From Rhodococcus sp. BP22 (GTDB taxonomy: Bacteria > Actinomycetota > Actinomycetes > Mycobacteriales > Mycobacteriaceae): a stretch of 64,000 nucleotides of DNA. Positions 30,984-39,619 of the stretch are shown piece by piece. Each line of letters starts with the position of its first letter. The first letter of the stretch is position 1. A model generated the notes under the pieces. The model was not told where the DNA came from, did not search any database, and saw only the letters and a program-made list of their open reading frames with translations. The DNA is taken from positions 180,113 through 244,112 of the forward strand of contig NZ_JACFTB010000006.1 of the NCBI RefSeq assembly GCF_014281965.1, given 5' to 3'. Both the position numbers and the translations under genes were made by a program.

Positions 30984-32522
30984 GTGACCCTGTCGACCGA
31001 TGCGCGCCCCGTCGTCAGTCCTGGGCCCACCATTCCGGCGGCCGACTATTACCGCGACACCGATCGGCGACGCGGGTGGATCGTCACTCTCGTTCTCACG
31101 GCCATCGCCGCCATCACCCGTTTCGCGATTCTGCGTTACCCCACCGATGCCGGCACGCCGGTCTTCGACGAGAAGCATTACGCCCCGCAAGGATGGCAGG
31201 TGCTCACCGGCGGTGGGATCGAGGACAACCCTGCTTACGGGCTCGTCGTGCATCCACCCGTCGGCAAGCAATTGATCGCAGCCGGGGAAGCACTGTTCGG
31301 CTACAACGGTTGGGGTTGGCGGTTCTCGTCGGCTCTGTTCGGAACTCTGTTGGTGCTGATCGTGATTCGGATAGTTCGGCGGATGGCGCGGTCGACGCTG
31401 GTGGGCGCGATCGCCGGCGTACTCCTGATCGCCGACGGCGTCACATTCGTCTCCTCACGCGTCGGCATGCTCGACATCTTTTTGGCGTTCTTCGTCACCG
31501 CAGCTCTGGGGTGTCTGGTGGTCGATCGAGACGACGTCCGTGAACGTATGTCGAAGGTACGAAGCGAAGGACGTATCAAGGCAAGCGAATTCGGCCCGAG
31601 GCTCGGTGTCCGCTGGTGGCGTTTCGGCGCCGGAATCATGCTCGGTCTCGCCTGCGGAACCAAGTGGTCCGGGATGTACTTCATCGCGTTCTTCGGACTG
31701 TTGTGCGTCGGATTCGACGTCGCTGCCCGCCGCGCGAACGGAGTATCGCGGCCATGGATCGGTACCGCAATTCGAGACATCGGACCGTCGCTGTACGCCC
31801 TCGTCGTGGTGCCGTTGATCGTCTATTTGTGCACGTACTCAGGGTGGTTCGCCAGCGAGACCGGAGTCGACCGCCATGCCGTCGGGAATCAGATCGGTAC
31901 CGGTGGGCTGTTCTCGTTCGTACCGGATGCACTGCGCTCACTGTGGTATTACAGCGGCAATGTACTGACTTTTCACGAGGGTCTCACCAATTCGGTGGGC
32001 AACCGTCACCCATGGGAATCGAAGCCGTGGACGTGGCCGATGGGCTTGCGCCCGATGCTGTACTACTTCGCCGACGGCGAGCAAGTGCAGGGCTGCTCGG
32101 CGCCCTCGTGCGTCAAAGCCATCATGCTCATCGGCACGCCGGCCATGTGGTGGCTCGCGGTGCCGATGCTCGCGTGGGGCTTGTGGATGTTCCTGGTCCG
32201 GCGAGATTGGCGGTTCGCCGCAGTCATCGTCGGGTACGCCGCAGGATTTCTGCCATGGTTCATCACGCTCGACCGGCAGATGTACTACTTCTACGCAGTC
32301 GCGATGGCACCGTTCATGGTGATGGGGTTCGCGTTGATACTCGGGCAGATCATCGGTCGCGCACGCGCGTCCGCCGAACGTAGAGGCACGGGTCTACTAC
32401 TGGTGTGCCTCTACGTCGGTCTGGTGGTCGCGAACTTCATCTGGTTGTGGCCGATTCTGACCGCGATGCCGATCTCGCCGGTGCTGTGGCAGCAGCAACT
32501 CTGGCTGCCGAGTTGGCGCTAG
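30984..32522 (+). CDS. pmt: Dolichyl-phosphate-mannose protein mannosyltransferase
   Basis: A GT39 integral membrane enzyme that O-mannosylates secreted proteins using polyprenyl-phospho-mannose. The acidic catalytic pair is in VFDEKHYAPQGW in the first extracytoplasmic loop, followed by HPPVGKQLI. About ten hydrophobic spans are visible, including ITRFAILRY, GVLLIADGVTFVSSRVGMLD and MLACG-like C-terminal helices. Length 512. Likely substrates here include lipoproteins and RpfB-like exported proteins, by analogy with mycobacteria. The start is GTG at 30984. The stop overlaps the convergent DoxX gene by four bases. Confidence 0.95.
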   Translation: MTLSTDARPVVSPGPTIPAADYYRDTDRRRGWIVTLVLTAIAAITRFAILRYPTDAGTPVFDEKHYAPQGWQVLTGGGIEDNPAYGLVVHPPVGKQLIAAGEALFGYNGWGWRFSSALFGTLLVLIVIRIVRRMARSTLVGAIAGVLLIADGVTFVSSRVGMLDIFLAFFVTAALGCLVVDRDDVRERMSKVRSEGRIKASEFGPRLGVRWWRFGAGIMLGLACGTKWSGMYFIAFFGLLCVGFDVAARRANGVSRPWIGTAIRDIGPSLYALVVVPLIVYLCTYSGWFASETGVDRHAVGNQIGTGGLFSFVPDALRSLWYYSGNVLTFHEGLTNSVGNRHPWESKPWTWPMGLRPMLYYFADGEQVQGCSAPSCVKAIMLIGTPAMWWLAVPMLAWGLWMFLVRRDWRFAAVIVGYAAGFLPWFITLDRQMYYFYAVAMAPFMVMGFALILGQIIGRARASAERRGTGLLLVCLYVGLVVANFIWLWPILTAMPISPVLWQQQLWLPSWR

Positions 32523-32956
32523 CGTCGGCGGCGTGATTTCTTGAAGCTCGTTCGGCCTCCGGAGACCCCGTCGAGGCTGAATCGTCCGGCACCGACGGCC
32601 GCCAACAGTAGGGATCCGACTCCGAGCGCTACTACTAATTCGTAGCCACCCTCGCCGACGAAGACCCCCATGTCGTAATGGACGAACAAGAATGCACCCA
32701 GCATGTCGACGAAGAGCAGAATGCCGGCGATCGGAGTGAAGATACCGAGAACGAGTGCGACTCCGCCGATGAGTTCGACGAAGGTTGCGAAGTAGGCGGA
32801 GAGCCCTGGTAGCGGGACGCCCATTCCGTCGAAGCCTGCTTTCGTGGCGTCGAGACCGTTGGTGCTGAGTTTTTGCCAACCGTGCGCGATGAAAACGATG
32901 CCGAGCCCGATTCGGGCCATCAGCATTGCGACGTCACGGAAAATGTTCGATTTCAT
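32519..32956 (-). CDS. DoxX-family membrane protein
   Basis: A four-helix membrane protein: MARIGLGIVFIAHGWQKL, PLPGLSAYFATFVELIGG, IFTPIAGILLFVDMLGAFLF and YELVVALGVGSLLLAA. DoxX proteins take part in thiol and redox stress handling (with SseA and SodA in M. tuberculosis) or are of unknown role. Length 145 from ATG 32956. It is downstream of a GntR gene on the same strand with a 59-bp gap. The 3' end overlaps pmt convergently. Confidence 0.88.
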   Translation of the reverse strand: MKSNIFRDVAMLMARIGLGIVFIAHGWQKLSTNGLDATKAGFDGMGVPLPGLSAYFATFVELIGGVALVLGIFTPIAGILLFVDMLGAFLFVHYDMGVFVGEGGYELVVALGVGSLLLAAVGAGRFSLDGVSGGRTSFKKSRRRR

Positions 32957-33015
32957 ATCATATCCTTCGAGGCGGCAGCGAGACACGGAGACTTTGTCAC
33001 GATCAGGTTGAAGCG

Positions 33016-33375
33016 TCAACTTGCAGCTAGTGCACTATCTACGAGATCTCGCACTCGCTCGTCGGACAAACCCAATGCCCGAAGCTCTGCCACGTACGTC
33101 ATCGCTGCCCGGGCGGCATTGTCTTCGGTGGGATCACCTCCGGACGCGATAAATGTACCGAGCCGGCCGCGAGCCTCGATGACTCCCTGATGCTCGAGTT
33201 CCCGGTAGGCCTTCGCCACCGTGTGCGGCGCTATAGAAAGCTCCGCAGCCAGTCCCCGGACCGTCGGAATCTTCGTCTCTGCGATCAATTCTCCGCTTCG
33301 CACGAGATCGAGAATTCCACTGCGGAGCTGCTCGTACAGTGGGGTTTTGGATGCTGGATCGAGGTGCACTCGCAT
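33016..33375 (-). CDS. GntR-family regulator, short YtrA-like form
   Basis: A winged-HTH regulator with the GntR signature TPLYEQLRSGILDLVRSGEL then KIPTVRGLAAELSIAPHTVAKAYRELEHQGVI. Only a short C-terminal helix follows, so it is the YtrA-type subfamily without a large effector domain. Length 119 from ATG 33375, with AAAGGA just upstream. It precedes the DoxX gene, which it may control. A GTTGA-AGCG-TCAAC dyad (33007-33020) lies at its 3' end in front of that gene. Confidence 0.9.
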   Translation of the reverse strand: MRVHLDPASKTPLYEQLRSGILDLVRSGELIAETKIPTVRGLAAELSIAPHTVAKAYRELEHQGVIEARGRLGTFIASGGDPTEDNAARAAMTYVAELRALGLSDERVRDLVDSALAAS

Positions 33376-33415
33376 ATGGATCCTTTGCTCTGGTGCCCCT
33401 GCAGAACCAGGACAG

Positions 33416-34072
33416 TCAGAGGGCATCTTCCAGGCGTACCCCACCAGAAGTCAACATCAGGGTCTTCCCGATTGTCGACGGAGTTTCGAGCAACGCAGCA
33501 ATCACCTTTGCAACATCTCCGCGCGGCACGGTCCCTCGCTCGAGCGGCGGCTCCGACAAGGCAATATGCGCCGTGGCCTCCTCGTCGGTCAATCCACCCG
33601 GACGAAGGATGGTCCAATCGAGTTTCGTTCTGGCCTTCAAATCCTCTTCGGCCGCCGTCTTGGCAGCCATGTACGCCTTCCAGCTGTCCTCGGCGTCAGC
33701 GGCTACCGGCTCACCCGCACCGAACGAACTGATCTGCACGAATCGCTTGACTCCGGCCTTCTCCGCGGCGTCGGCCAACAGCACCGAACCTGCTCGGTCC
33801 ACCGAATCCTTCCTCGCGGCCCCGCCCGATCCACCCGACCCGGCAGCGAACACTGCGGCATCGGCACCGGCAAGAACCTCTGCCACCTCGTCGACGGTCG
33901 CAGTTTCCAGATCGAGCACCACGGGGAGGGCACCCAGTGACTCCACCGCACTCGCGTGCTCGGGATTGCGAATCAATGCGACCGCGCGGTCGCCATGCGC
34001 AGTGAGCACCTGAATCAAGTGTTGCGCGATCTTTCCGTGACCTCCAGCGATAACCACTCTTAGATCCGTCAT
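33416..34072 (-). CDS. Atypical SDR, NAD(P)-binding protein
   Basis: A Rossmann-fold protein with the glycine-rich start VVIAGGHGKIAQHLIQVL, then VLDLETATVDEVAEVL and AAGSGGSGGAARKDSVDRAG, and the segment LDWTILRPGG. It belongs to the short atypical SDR group (NmrA/HSCARG-like or YwnB-like) that lacks the classic YxxxK pair and often acts as a redox sensor or reductase. Length 218. It is upstream of the GntR gene on the same strand and divergent from the ArsC-like gene by 36 bp. Confidence 0.86.
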   Translation of the reverse strand: MTDLRVVIAGGHGKIAQHLIQVLTAHGDRAVALIRNPEHASAVESLGALPVVLDLETATVDEVAEVLAGADAAVFAAGSGGSGGAARKDSVDRAGSVLLADAAEKAGVKRFVQISSFGAGEPVAADAEDSWKAYMAAKTAAEEDLKARTKLDWTILRPGGLTDEEATAHIALSEPPLERGTVPRGDVAKVIAALLETPSTIGKTLMLTSGGVRLEDAL

Positions 34073-34108
34073 GTCAAGTCGCCTACCCGGGTGGCAGAAT
34101 CAACAAAC

Positions 34109-34456
34109 ATGGCTTCTACTGCGACTATTTACCACAACCCTCGCTGCAACACCTCCAGGACTGCGTTGAAGATCATCGAAGAATCCGGGCTGGAACCGAC
34201 GATCGTGAAATACCTGGACACACCGCCGACGAAGGACGGACTCCGCAAGCTTCTCGACGACGCCGGCCTTTCTGCGTCGCAAGCAATTCGCAAGCAGGAG
34301 CCGGTCTACAAAGAACTCGACTTGGCTCACGCCTCCGAGGACGAACTCATCAAGGCGATGGTCGAGCACCCCATTCTCATCGAACGGCCGATCGTGGTGA
34401 CGGACCAGGGAACGGTGCTGGCGCGACCAGCGGACAAGGTCCGCGAAATTTTGTGA
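34109..34456 (+). CDS. ArsC/Spx-family reductase
   Basis: A thioredoxin-fold protein of the glutaredoxin-coupled arsenate reductase family. The catalytic Cys lies in YHNPRCNTSRTAL, and the ERPIVV segment with a late LARP matches the ArsC signature. Length 115 from ATG 34109. No arsenite transporter or ArsR lies nearby, so a true arsenic role is uncertain; many actinobacterial homologues are general oxidoreductases. Confidence 0.88.
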   Translation: MASTATIYHNPRCNTSRTALKIIEESGLEPTIVKYLDTPPTKDGLRKLLDDAGLSASQAIRKQEPVYKELDLAHASEDELIKAMVEHPILIERPIVVTDQGTVLARPADKVREIL

Positions 34457-34495
34457 TGCGCTGTTCCCCGTGGGCATCGATGCCGGGCCTGCCAC

Positions 34496-35734
34496 TCATA
34501 CAGGGGGCTCGAGCGAATCGCGTGCCACGGGACACGACATGCACCGCGGACCGCCACGTCCGGAGCCCAATTCCGAACCACTGATCCGCAGCACCTCGAT
34601 GCCCGACGCCTCCAGCCTGGCATTTGTCTCTACGTTGCGTTCATAAGCGACGACGACACCCGGGGCAAGAGCGAGGGTGTTGTTGCCGTCGTCCCATTGC
34701 TCGCGTTCGGCGGTGACGTGGTCGAGCCCGGTATCGATGACTCGGAGCTTGCCGATTCCCATCGCGTCCGCTGCAGCCTCCAGAAACGGATCGGCACCGC
34801 GGATGGAAACGCCGGCGTCTTCTCGACGAATCGTGTACGCCGACAACGTGTTCTGAATGGCCGGATACATCACGACGGCATCGACGTCGACCATCGTGCA
34901 CACGGTGTCCAGATGCATGGACGCACGCTCCTGCGCAATAGGAACGACCAGCACCGTATGTGCCAAGTCATCCTCGATCAGGCTGCGAGACAATGCTTCT
35001 GCACCGGCAGGAGTGGTGCGCTCCCCTACCCCGACGGCCACCACACCCGGGGCGAGCAACAGCACATCGCCTCCCTCGACCGGAGCCGTCCGCGATTCGT
35101 AGGCGCGCCGAATGCCGAGGAACCTGGGATGGAACGCATAGATCAGATCGGTCAACGTCGTCTCGCGTAGACGAGCAGGCAATGCCAGGGAGGTGATCGC
35201 GACGCGGTTACCGATCCAGAACGACGAGTCACGCGTGAACAGCAGATTCGGCAGCGGGTCGATGATGAAATCTGCTCCGTGGTGCATCCGACGAACCAGT
35301 GACGCATCACTGAGTTCGGGGGCACCGCTCTCCGCCTCCAGAAGCTCGTCGAACGTCATGCCTGCCATGAGGATCTGCGCCAACTCCGCTGCAGGGACCC
35401 CTCGCAGATGTGCGGAAAGATCGTGCGCCAACGCGCGGCCGAGGCGCCGCTCGTTCACCGCCGCCGAAATGCCCTGCATCCGCGCTGCTCCGCTCACCGT
35501 CATCGCCTCGGTGAGCAATGTCGCCAACAACAGCACTTCGACGTCGCGGCCTCGCAGCAGTTCCGCGAACGCGTCGTGCTCCTCCTGCGCGCGATCGACC
35601 CATGGGATGCCGTCGAACAGCAGCTGATCACTGTTGCGGGGTGTGAGACGTCGCAGTTCGTCGCCCGGGCGGTGAAGCATCACCGTACGTAACGTTCCTA
35701 CCTCGGAATCAGCGCCGAGTTCTGCAGTCATCAC
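34496..35734 (-). CDS. arcA: Arginine deiminase
   Basis: ArcA hydrolyses arginine to citrulline and ammonia. Motifs: [82 protein letters not shown], and the nucleophile Cys398 in [12 protein letters not shown]. Length 412. No arcB or arcC is adjacent, which matches mycobacteria, where arcA stands alone. Possible roles are pH or acid stress defence and nitrogen release. A second ATG follows one codon after the start. Confidence 0.95.
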   Translation of the reverse strand: MMTAELGADSEVGTLRTVMLHRPGDELRRLTPRNSDQLLFDGIPWVDRAQEEHDAFAELLRGRDVEVLLLATLLTEAMTVSGAARMQGISAAVNERRLGRALAHDLSAHLRGVPAAELAQILMAGMTFDELLEAESGAPELSDASLVRRMHHGADFIIDPLPNLLFTRDSSFWIGNRVAITSLALPARLRETTLTDLIYAFHPRFLGIRRAYESRTAPVEGGDVLLLAPGVVAVGVGERTTPAGAEALSRSLIEDDLAHTVLVVPIAQERASMHLDTVCTMVDVDAVVMYPAIQNTLSAYTIRREDAGVSIRGADPFLEAAADAMGIGKLRVIDTGLDHVTAEREQWDDGNNTLALAPGVVVAYERNVETNARLEASGIEVLRISGSELGSGRGGPRCMSCPVARDSLEPPV

Positions 35735-35785
35735 TCAACCGTAATGCGCTGTGCGCAACCTTGGGTCATTCGCTGAACTGCCGAA

Positions 35786-36631
35786 CTACTTCCGAAGCAG
35801 CTTGCTGAACTGATCGTTGGCCTTCTGCAGCACGAACTCGTACGGTGGTGCGAACTTGCGCGCCCACCAATAGGCGAACCGAATGTCGTTCGACGAGTAC
35901 ACCAGATAGCGATTCTTGACGATCCCCGCCAGGATCGCCTCGGCCACCTTCTCCGGTTCGACGGCACGCGCTTCGAACCGATGTTGCAGCTTCTGCACTC
36001 GCGGATCGTTACGGTCGACGCCCGCGATGTCCACGGTGTCGACCAGGCCTGTCTTTACTCCGCCTGGCACGACGAGACTCACCCCGATACCGTGCCGCTT
36101 CAAGTCGTATCGGAGCACCTCGGATGCGCCGCGCAAACCGTATTTGCTCGCACTGTAGGCGGCATGCCACGGCAACGGGATCAGCCCGGCGGCCGAAGAA
36201 ACGTTCACCAGGTGTCCACCCCGGCCGGCTTTCACCATCGGCGGCAGGAAGTTCTCGATGACATGGATCGGCCCCATCAGATTTACATCGATCATCGACT
36301 TCCAGTGCCGATGCTCGAGATTCTCCACGGTTCCCCACGCGGCAATCCCAGCGATGTTCATTACGATGTCGAGGCTGCCGCCCTCTGCGTGGACTTCGTC
36401 TGCGAATGCCGTCACATCTTCGAACACGGAAATATCGAATGCTTTTGAGCGAGAGACTTTTCCACCTGCGGCCAGGACGGCGTCGACGGTGCCATTCAGA
36501 CTTACATCGTTGATGTCGGTGAGTACGAGTTCGGCACCTGCCGCACCGGCCGCGAGTGCTGTCGCACGACCGATCCCGCTCCCCGCCCCGGTGATGAACG
36601 TCTTCTTTCCGCGTAAATCGGTGATGCCCAT
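35786..36631 (-). CDS. Classical short-chain dehydrogenase/reductase
   Basis: The NAD(P) loop TGAGSGIGRATAL (about 14-26), NIAGIAAWG, catalytic Ser in VNVSSAAGLIPLP and YSASKYGLRG (Tyr/Lys pair) are all present, so an active SDR is expected. Length 281 with a basic C-terminus (ARKFAPPYEFVLQKANDQFSKLLRK) resembling mycobacterial SDRs of unclear substrate. It starts divergently from the sulfite-oxidase-like gene across 154 bp. Confidence 0.9.
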   Translation of the reverse strand: MGITDLRGKKTFITGAGSGIGRATALAAGAAGAELVLTDINDVSLNGTVDAVLAAGGKVSRSKAFDISVFEDVTAFADEVHAEGGSLDIVMNIAGIAAWGTVENLEHRHWKSMIDVNLMGPIHVIENFLPPMVKAGRGGHLVNVSSAAGLIPLPWHAAYSASKYGLRGASEVLRYDLKRHGIGVSLVVPGGVKTGLVDTVDIAGVDRNDPRVQKLQHRFEARAVEPEKVAEAILAGIVKNRYLVYSSNDIRFAYWWARKFAPPYEFVLQKANDQFSKLLRK

Positions 36632-36785
36632 GTCGGTGTCTCTTCTCCCCCACTCTCGGCGACGTCCTGCTGTGCGTTCCTGACCGCACCTTACGCGTCG
36701 ACCGAGTTGTCACGGGGAACACCGAGTTGTCACAGGAAACAAAATCGGAGCACACTTCCAGAGCAGACAACACGAGGAGATGACC

Positions 36786-37385
36786 ATGGCACTGGTGTCC
36801 CGAGGATTCCACGGAAAGCGTCGCGGCAACGACGGTCGCACCCCGCCCGGCCAGTATCTGGTCGACGATTTCCCCGTCTTGTCCGTCGGTCCGACGCCCA
36901 GGGTGGACACGGACCGATGGCAATTCACCATCTCCACCGAGATGGGCTCGAAGCATCAGTGGAGTTGGCTGCAGATGCGTGCGCTGCCGGAAGAGAAGCC
37001 GACAGTAGATATTCACTGTGTCACCAAGTGGTCGAAACTCGACACTCGTTGGCGTGGCGTCTCGCTCGACACGCTTCTCGACGGTATCGAGACGCAGGCC
37101 ACGCACGTCATGGCGCACAGCCACGACGGCTACACCACCAATCTTCCCCTGTCCGATCTGCGCGGCGGAAAAGCCTGGCTTGCATACACATTCGACGGCA
37201 AGCCATTGTCTCCCGAACACGGAGGACCAGCTCGACTCCTAGTGCCGCATCTGTACTTCTGGAAGTCCGCGAAATGGATCGAAAAGTTGACGCTACTCAT
37301 GCGGGACGAACCAGGTTTCTGGGAGCGCAATGGCTATCACGACTACGGCGACCCCTGGCAGGAACAGCGATACCAGGGAGATTGA
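36786..37385 (+). CDS. Molybdopterin-dependent sulfite-oxidase-like oxidoreductase
   Basis: A single oxidoreductase molybdopterin-binding domain. The probable Mo-ligating Cys78 lies in TVDIHCVTKWSKLDTRW, and LPLSDLRGGKAWLAY with GGPARLLVPHLYFWKSAKW are typical of the MsrP/YedY-like group. Length 199, no Tat signal visible, so it is predicted to be cytoplasmic, unlike YedY. The start at ATG 36786 is preferred over 36780. The flavin reductase gene starts 7 bp after it, so the two are probably redox partners. Confidence 0.9.
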   Translation: MALVSRGFHGKRRGNDGRTPPGQYLVDDFPVLSVGPTPRVDTDRWQFTISTEMGSKHQWSWLQMRALPEEKPTVDIHCVTKWSKLDTRWRGVSLDTLLDGIETQATHVMAHSHDGYTTNLPLSDLRGGKAWLAYTFDGKPLSPEHGGPARLLVPHLYFWKSAKWIEKLTLLMRDEPGFWERNGYHDYGDPWQEQRYQGD

Positions 37386-37392
37386 GCGCACC

Positions 37393-38103
37393 ATGGAGTG
37401 GCTCGTCGCGACGCTTGTCGAGAAGATTGTCGAAACGAACACTGCCTGCACATTGATCTACAACGTCGAAGGTTGGCCCGGACACCAGCCAGGTCAGCAT
37501 GTCGACGTGCGTCTCACCGCCGAGGACGGGTACAGCGCGCAACGAAGCTATTCTCTCGCCGAACCGAGCGACGGTGACCGAATTGCGCTGACGGTTCAGA
37601 CCGTCGCCGACGGCGAGGTGTCGCCCTACCTGACGTCCACGCTGGAGGTCGGTGAGCAGATCGAGCTGCGCGGGCCGATCGGCGGTTGGTTCGTCTGGAA
37701 CGAAGCCCGCCCATCACCGGTCCTGCTGGTTGCGGGAGGGTCCGGCATCGTGCCGCTGATGGCGATGACGCGGGCCCGCAGTCGCAGCGCGAGGAAGACT
37801 CCGTTTCGGTTGATCTATTCGGTCAGGTCTCCGGTCGACTTGATTTACGCCCAAGAGCTCCGCTCACTGCCAGCGGGCGTCGACGTCGATTATCGCTTCA
37901 CCCGCGAGGCGCCCCCAGAATACGACGACCGGGTAGGCCGACTGACTGCGCAGGATCTGGCATCGGACAAGTTTCAGCCAGACTCCTCGCCGGACTGCTT
38001 TGTCTGCGGTCCTACCGGTTTCGTCGAGTCGGCTGCCGACATGCTCGTCGAATTAGGTCACGCGCCATACCGGATCCGAACGGAACGATTCGGTCCGACC
38101 TGA
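37393..38103 (+). CDS. FAD-binding ferredoxin-NADP reductase-type oxidoreductase
   Basis: A flavin reductase lacking an iron-sulfur domain. The FAD motif RSYSLAEPSDGD, the NAD(P) motif VAGGSGIVPLMAM and CFVCGPTGFVESAADML are visible. Length 236 from ATG 37393; the longer frame from 37330 overlaps the preceding gene. The pairing with the molybdoenzyme suggests it supplies electrons from NAD(P)H, analogous in role to MsrQ but soluble. Confidence 0.9.
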   Translation: MEWLVATLVEKIVETNTACTLIYNVEGWPGHQPGQHVDVRLTAEDGYSAQRSYSLAEPSDGDRIALTVQTVADGEVSPYLTSTLEVGEQIELRGPIGGWFVWNEARPSPVLLVAGGSGIVPLMAMTRARSRSARKTPFRLIYSVRSPVDLIYAQELRSLPAGVDVDYRFTREAPPEYDDRVGRLTAQDLASDKFQPDSSPDCFVCGPTGFVESAADMLVELGHAPYRIRTERFGPT

Positions 38104-38112
38104 ACCGGTGGC

Positions 38113-38283
38113 TCACAAGCGTCGCGACATCTCGTCGCGATACTCGTTTACCGTTTGCTCGATTCGCTCGGCGTCGGCTTCAGCTCCGCGCCGACGTGCG
38201 TCGTCGGCGCGGCTCTGCAAAGTACCGATTGCTTTTCGGAGATCGGTGTCGGACATTACGCGGTAACTCGTTGCGTGGCTCAT
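38113..38283 (-). CDS. Small hypothetical helical protein
   Basis: A 56-residue charged protein (MSHATSYRVMSDTDLRKAIG to EYRDEMSRRL) predicted to be mostly alpha-helical. Alternative starts are ATG 38319 and ATG 38256. No good Shine-Dalgarno is seen for any of them. It fills the gap between the reductase (convergent, 9 bp away) and the ArpA-like TetR gene. Coding is plausible from composition but not proven. Confidence 0.5.
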   Translation of the reverse strand: MSHATSYRVMSDTDLRKAIGTLQSRADDARRRGAEADAERIEQTVNEYRDEMSRRL

Positions 38284-38338
38284 ATCACACAGTGTCCGCC
38301 GGGCGTCGACCCTTAGCAAGCCTGCTCAGACGTGAGCG

Positions 38339-39004
38339 CTACGCGTTAGAGAACTCCTCGGACGGCACGAAGCTCGACAGACTGCGCGCTGCGAACTCGC
38401 GGAAGTATCCGAGCTTGTTCGGCGGAACAAGTGACGGAAGCACGGTGTTCCACACCTTCTCCATGCGGGACGGTGCACTCTCGAGTGCGGACTGAGCCTC
38501 GGACACCATCAGAACACCGGCGAGCATCTCGCATACGAGGAGCGAAGCGTTTCCAGAGTCGAGGTGATCGGCGACGTCACCGTGTTCGATCGCCCGATCG
38601 AAGAGGTGCTCGAAGATGTTTCCCCAAGTGCAAAAAACACTGCCTCTTGCGGTTTCGGAGCCGTCGATCTCCATCTGCAGCCGATACATCACTCGGACCA
38701 GAGGATCGGAAGCCGCCAGCTCGAGCACAGAGTACGAAATCCCGATGACCGACTCGAGGGCAGGTGATCGACTGTCGACCAAACCTGCGCACGCAGTCGA
38801 TACGCGCTCGTGACCCTCGTCGACAATGGCGCGGGCGAGCTCTTCCTTCGACGCGAAGTGGAAGTACAGGGCGCCCTTGGTGACGCCGGATTGCGCGGAC
38901 ACCTGGCTCAGTGTCGCGTTCGCGTGCCCGACGTCGAGAAAAAGATCCGCCGCCGCCCGAAGCGCGGCCGCGCGTGTAGCTTCCGCTCTCAGTTGCCTAA
39001 CCAT
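38339..39004 (-). CDS. TetR-family regulator, ArpA (gamma-butyrolactone receptor)-like
   Basis: The N-terminus MVRQLRAEATRAAALRAAAD with VSAQSGVTKGALYFHFASKE matches the ArpA/CprB branch of TetR proteins that in Streptomyces bind gamma-butyrolactones. Length 221. The C-terminal half (PLVRVMYRLQMEIDGSE) fits the family ligand domain. It is a clear paralogue of the truncated regulator at 1-325. No butyrolactone synthase (AfsA-like) lies in the window. A perfect dyad at 39121-39137 upstream is a candidate operator. Confidence 0.87.
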   Translation of the reverse strand: MVRQLRAEATRAAALRAAADLFLDVGHANATLSQVSAQSGVTKGALYFHFASKEELARAIVDEGHERVSTACAGLVDSRSPALESVIGISYSVLELAASDPLVRVMYRLQMEIDGSETARGSVFCTWGNIFEHLFDRAIEHGDVADHLDSGNASLLVCEMLAGVLMVSEAQSALESAPSRMEKVWNTVLPSLVPPNKLGYFREFAARSLSSFVPSEEFSNA

Positions 39005-39120
39005 GATCGTTCACCCCTGCCCAGTTGCCTACCATGACACCTACGCTGTTCAGCGTGGACATCCGAGTCACAAGGAATCCGTAGTCTCGAACTCACTGAA
39101 CCCGTATCTCGCAAGGTAAT

Positions 39121-39137
39121 ACTTACCACAAGTAAGT
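39121..39137. promoter_or_regulatory. Perfect inverted repeat upstream of the ArpA-like TetR gene
   Basis: ACTTAC (39121-39126), spacer CACAA, GTAAGT (39132-39137). It lies 117 bp before the TetR start and 48 bp past the stop of the effector-binding gene. The 17-bp dyad length suits TetR dimers. No experimental support. Confidence 0.45.
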
Positions 39138-39184
39138 CAACAATGTGATTTACGGTGACCTAATGCGGGGAACACCTCACGAAA

Positions 39185-39619
39185 TTAGATTACGATCGAG
39201 ATAAAGAGTTCCACTTCACCGGACGGTGTAACGACTTCGATATCTTCTTTGTACGCCCGGAATAGCGCTCCGGATTCAATTGCCTCATCGACCTGGGCCC
39301 AGACATCTTCGATAGGATCGCGAAGATTACCGGTCGGTACGAACTTTGCGAATACTCCGCTCGGGACTTGCAAGAACACGTCCCCCACAGGCACATCGCT
39401 CGGCGACAAATACGGTAAACCGATCAGCGCGTTGTAGTCGCCGAACTCATCTGGAACGAAGACCGTACTGACTGCAACAGGGTCGGCCGATCTGTCTCGA
39501 ATGCGTTCTCGCAGAAAGCGAAACAGCTCGCTACCGCTGGATTCGGAACCCGGAACGGCAAGTGGGGCTACCAACCCACCGAACAACTCGGCACCCCGCG
39601 CGGTCACACTGTGCGTCAC
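39185..39619 (-). CDS. Stand-alone effector-binding (GyrI-like) domain protein, copy 2
   Basis: 144 residues resembling the bacterial transcription-activator effector-binding/GyrI-like fold: VTHSVTARGAELFGGLVAPL, then DVFLQVPSGVFAKFVPTG, DPIEDVWAQVDEA and ALFRAYKEDIEVV. There is no DNA-binding domain. The start is GTG at 39619 overlapping the stop of copy 1 (GTGA), which fixes it; a longer frame to 39859 lies over copy 1. It is clearly related to the preceding protein. Such small proteins bind drugs or other hydrophobic ligands or inhibit partners. GC content appears lower than in neighbours. Confidence 0.75.
   Translation of the reverse strand: MTHSVTARGAELFGGLVAPLAVPGSESSGSELFRFLRERIRDRSADPVAVSTVFVPDEFGDYNALIGLPYLSPSDVPVGDVFLQVPSGVFAKFVPTGNLRDPIEDVWAQVDEAIESGALFRAYKEDIEVVTPSGEVELFISIVI

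Noticed and set aside
33007..33020. GTTGA-AGCG-TCAAC dyad as a firm GntR operator
   Set aside because: The dyad overlaps the end of the gntR coding sequence and has only 5-bp arms; too weak to list as a separate feature.
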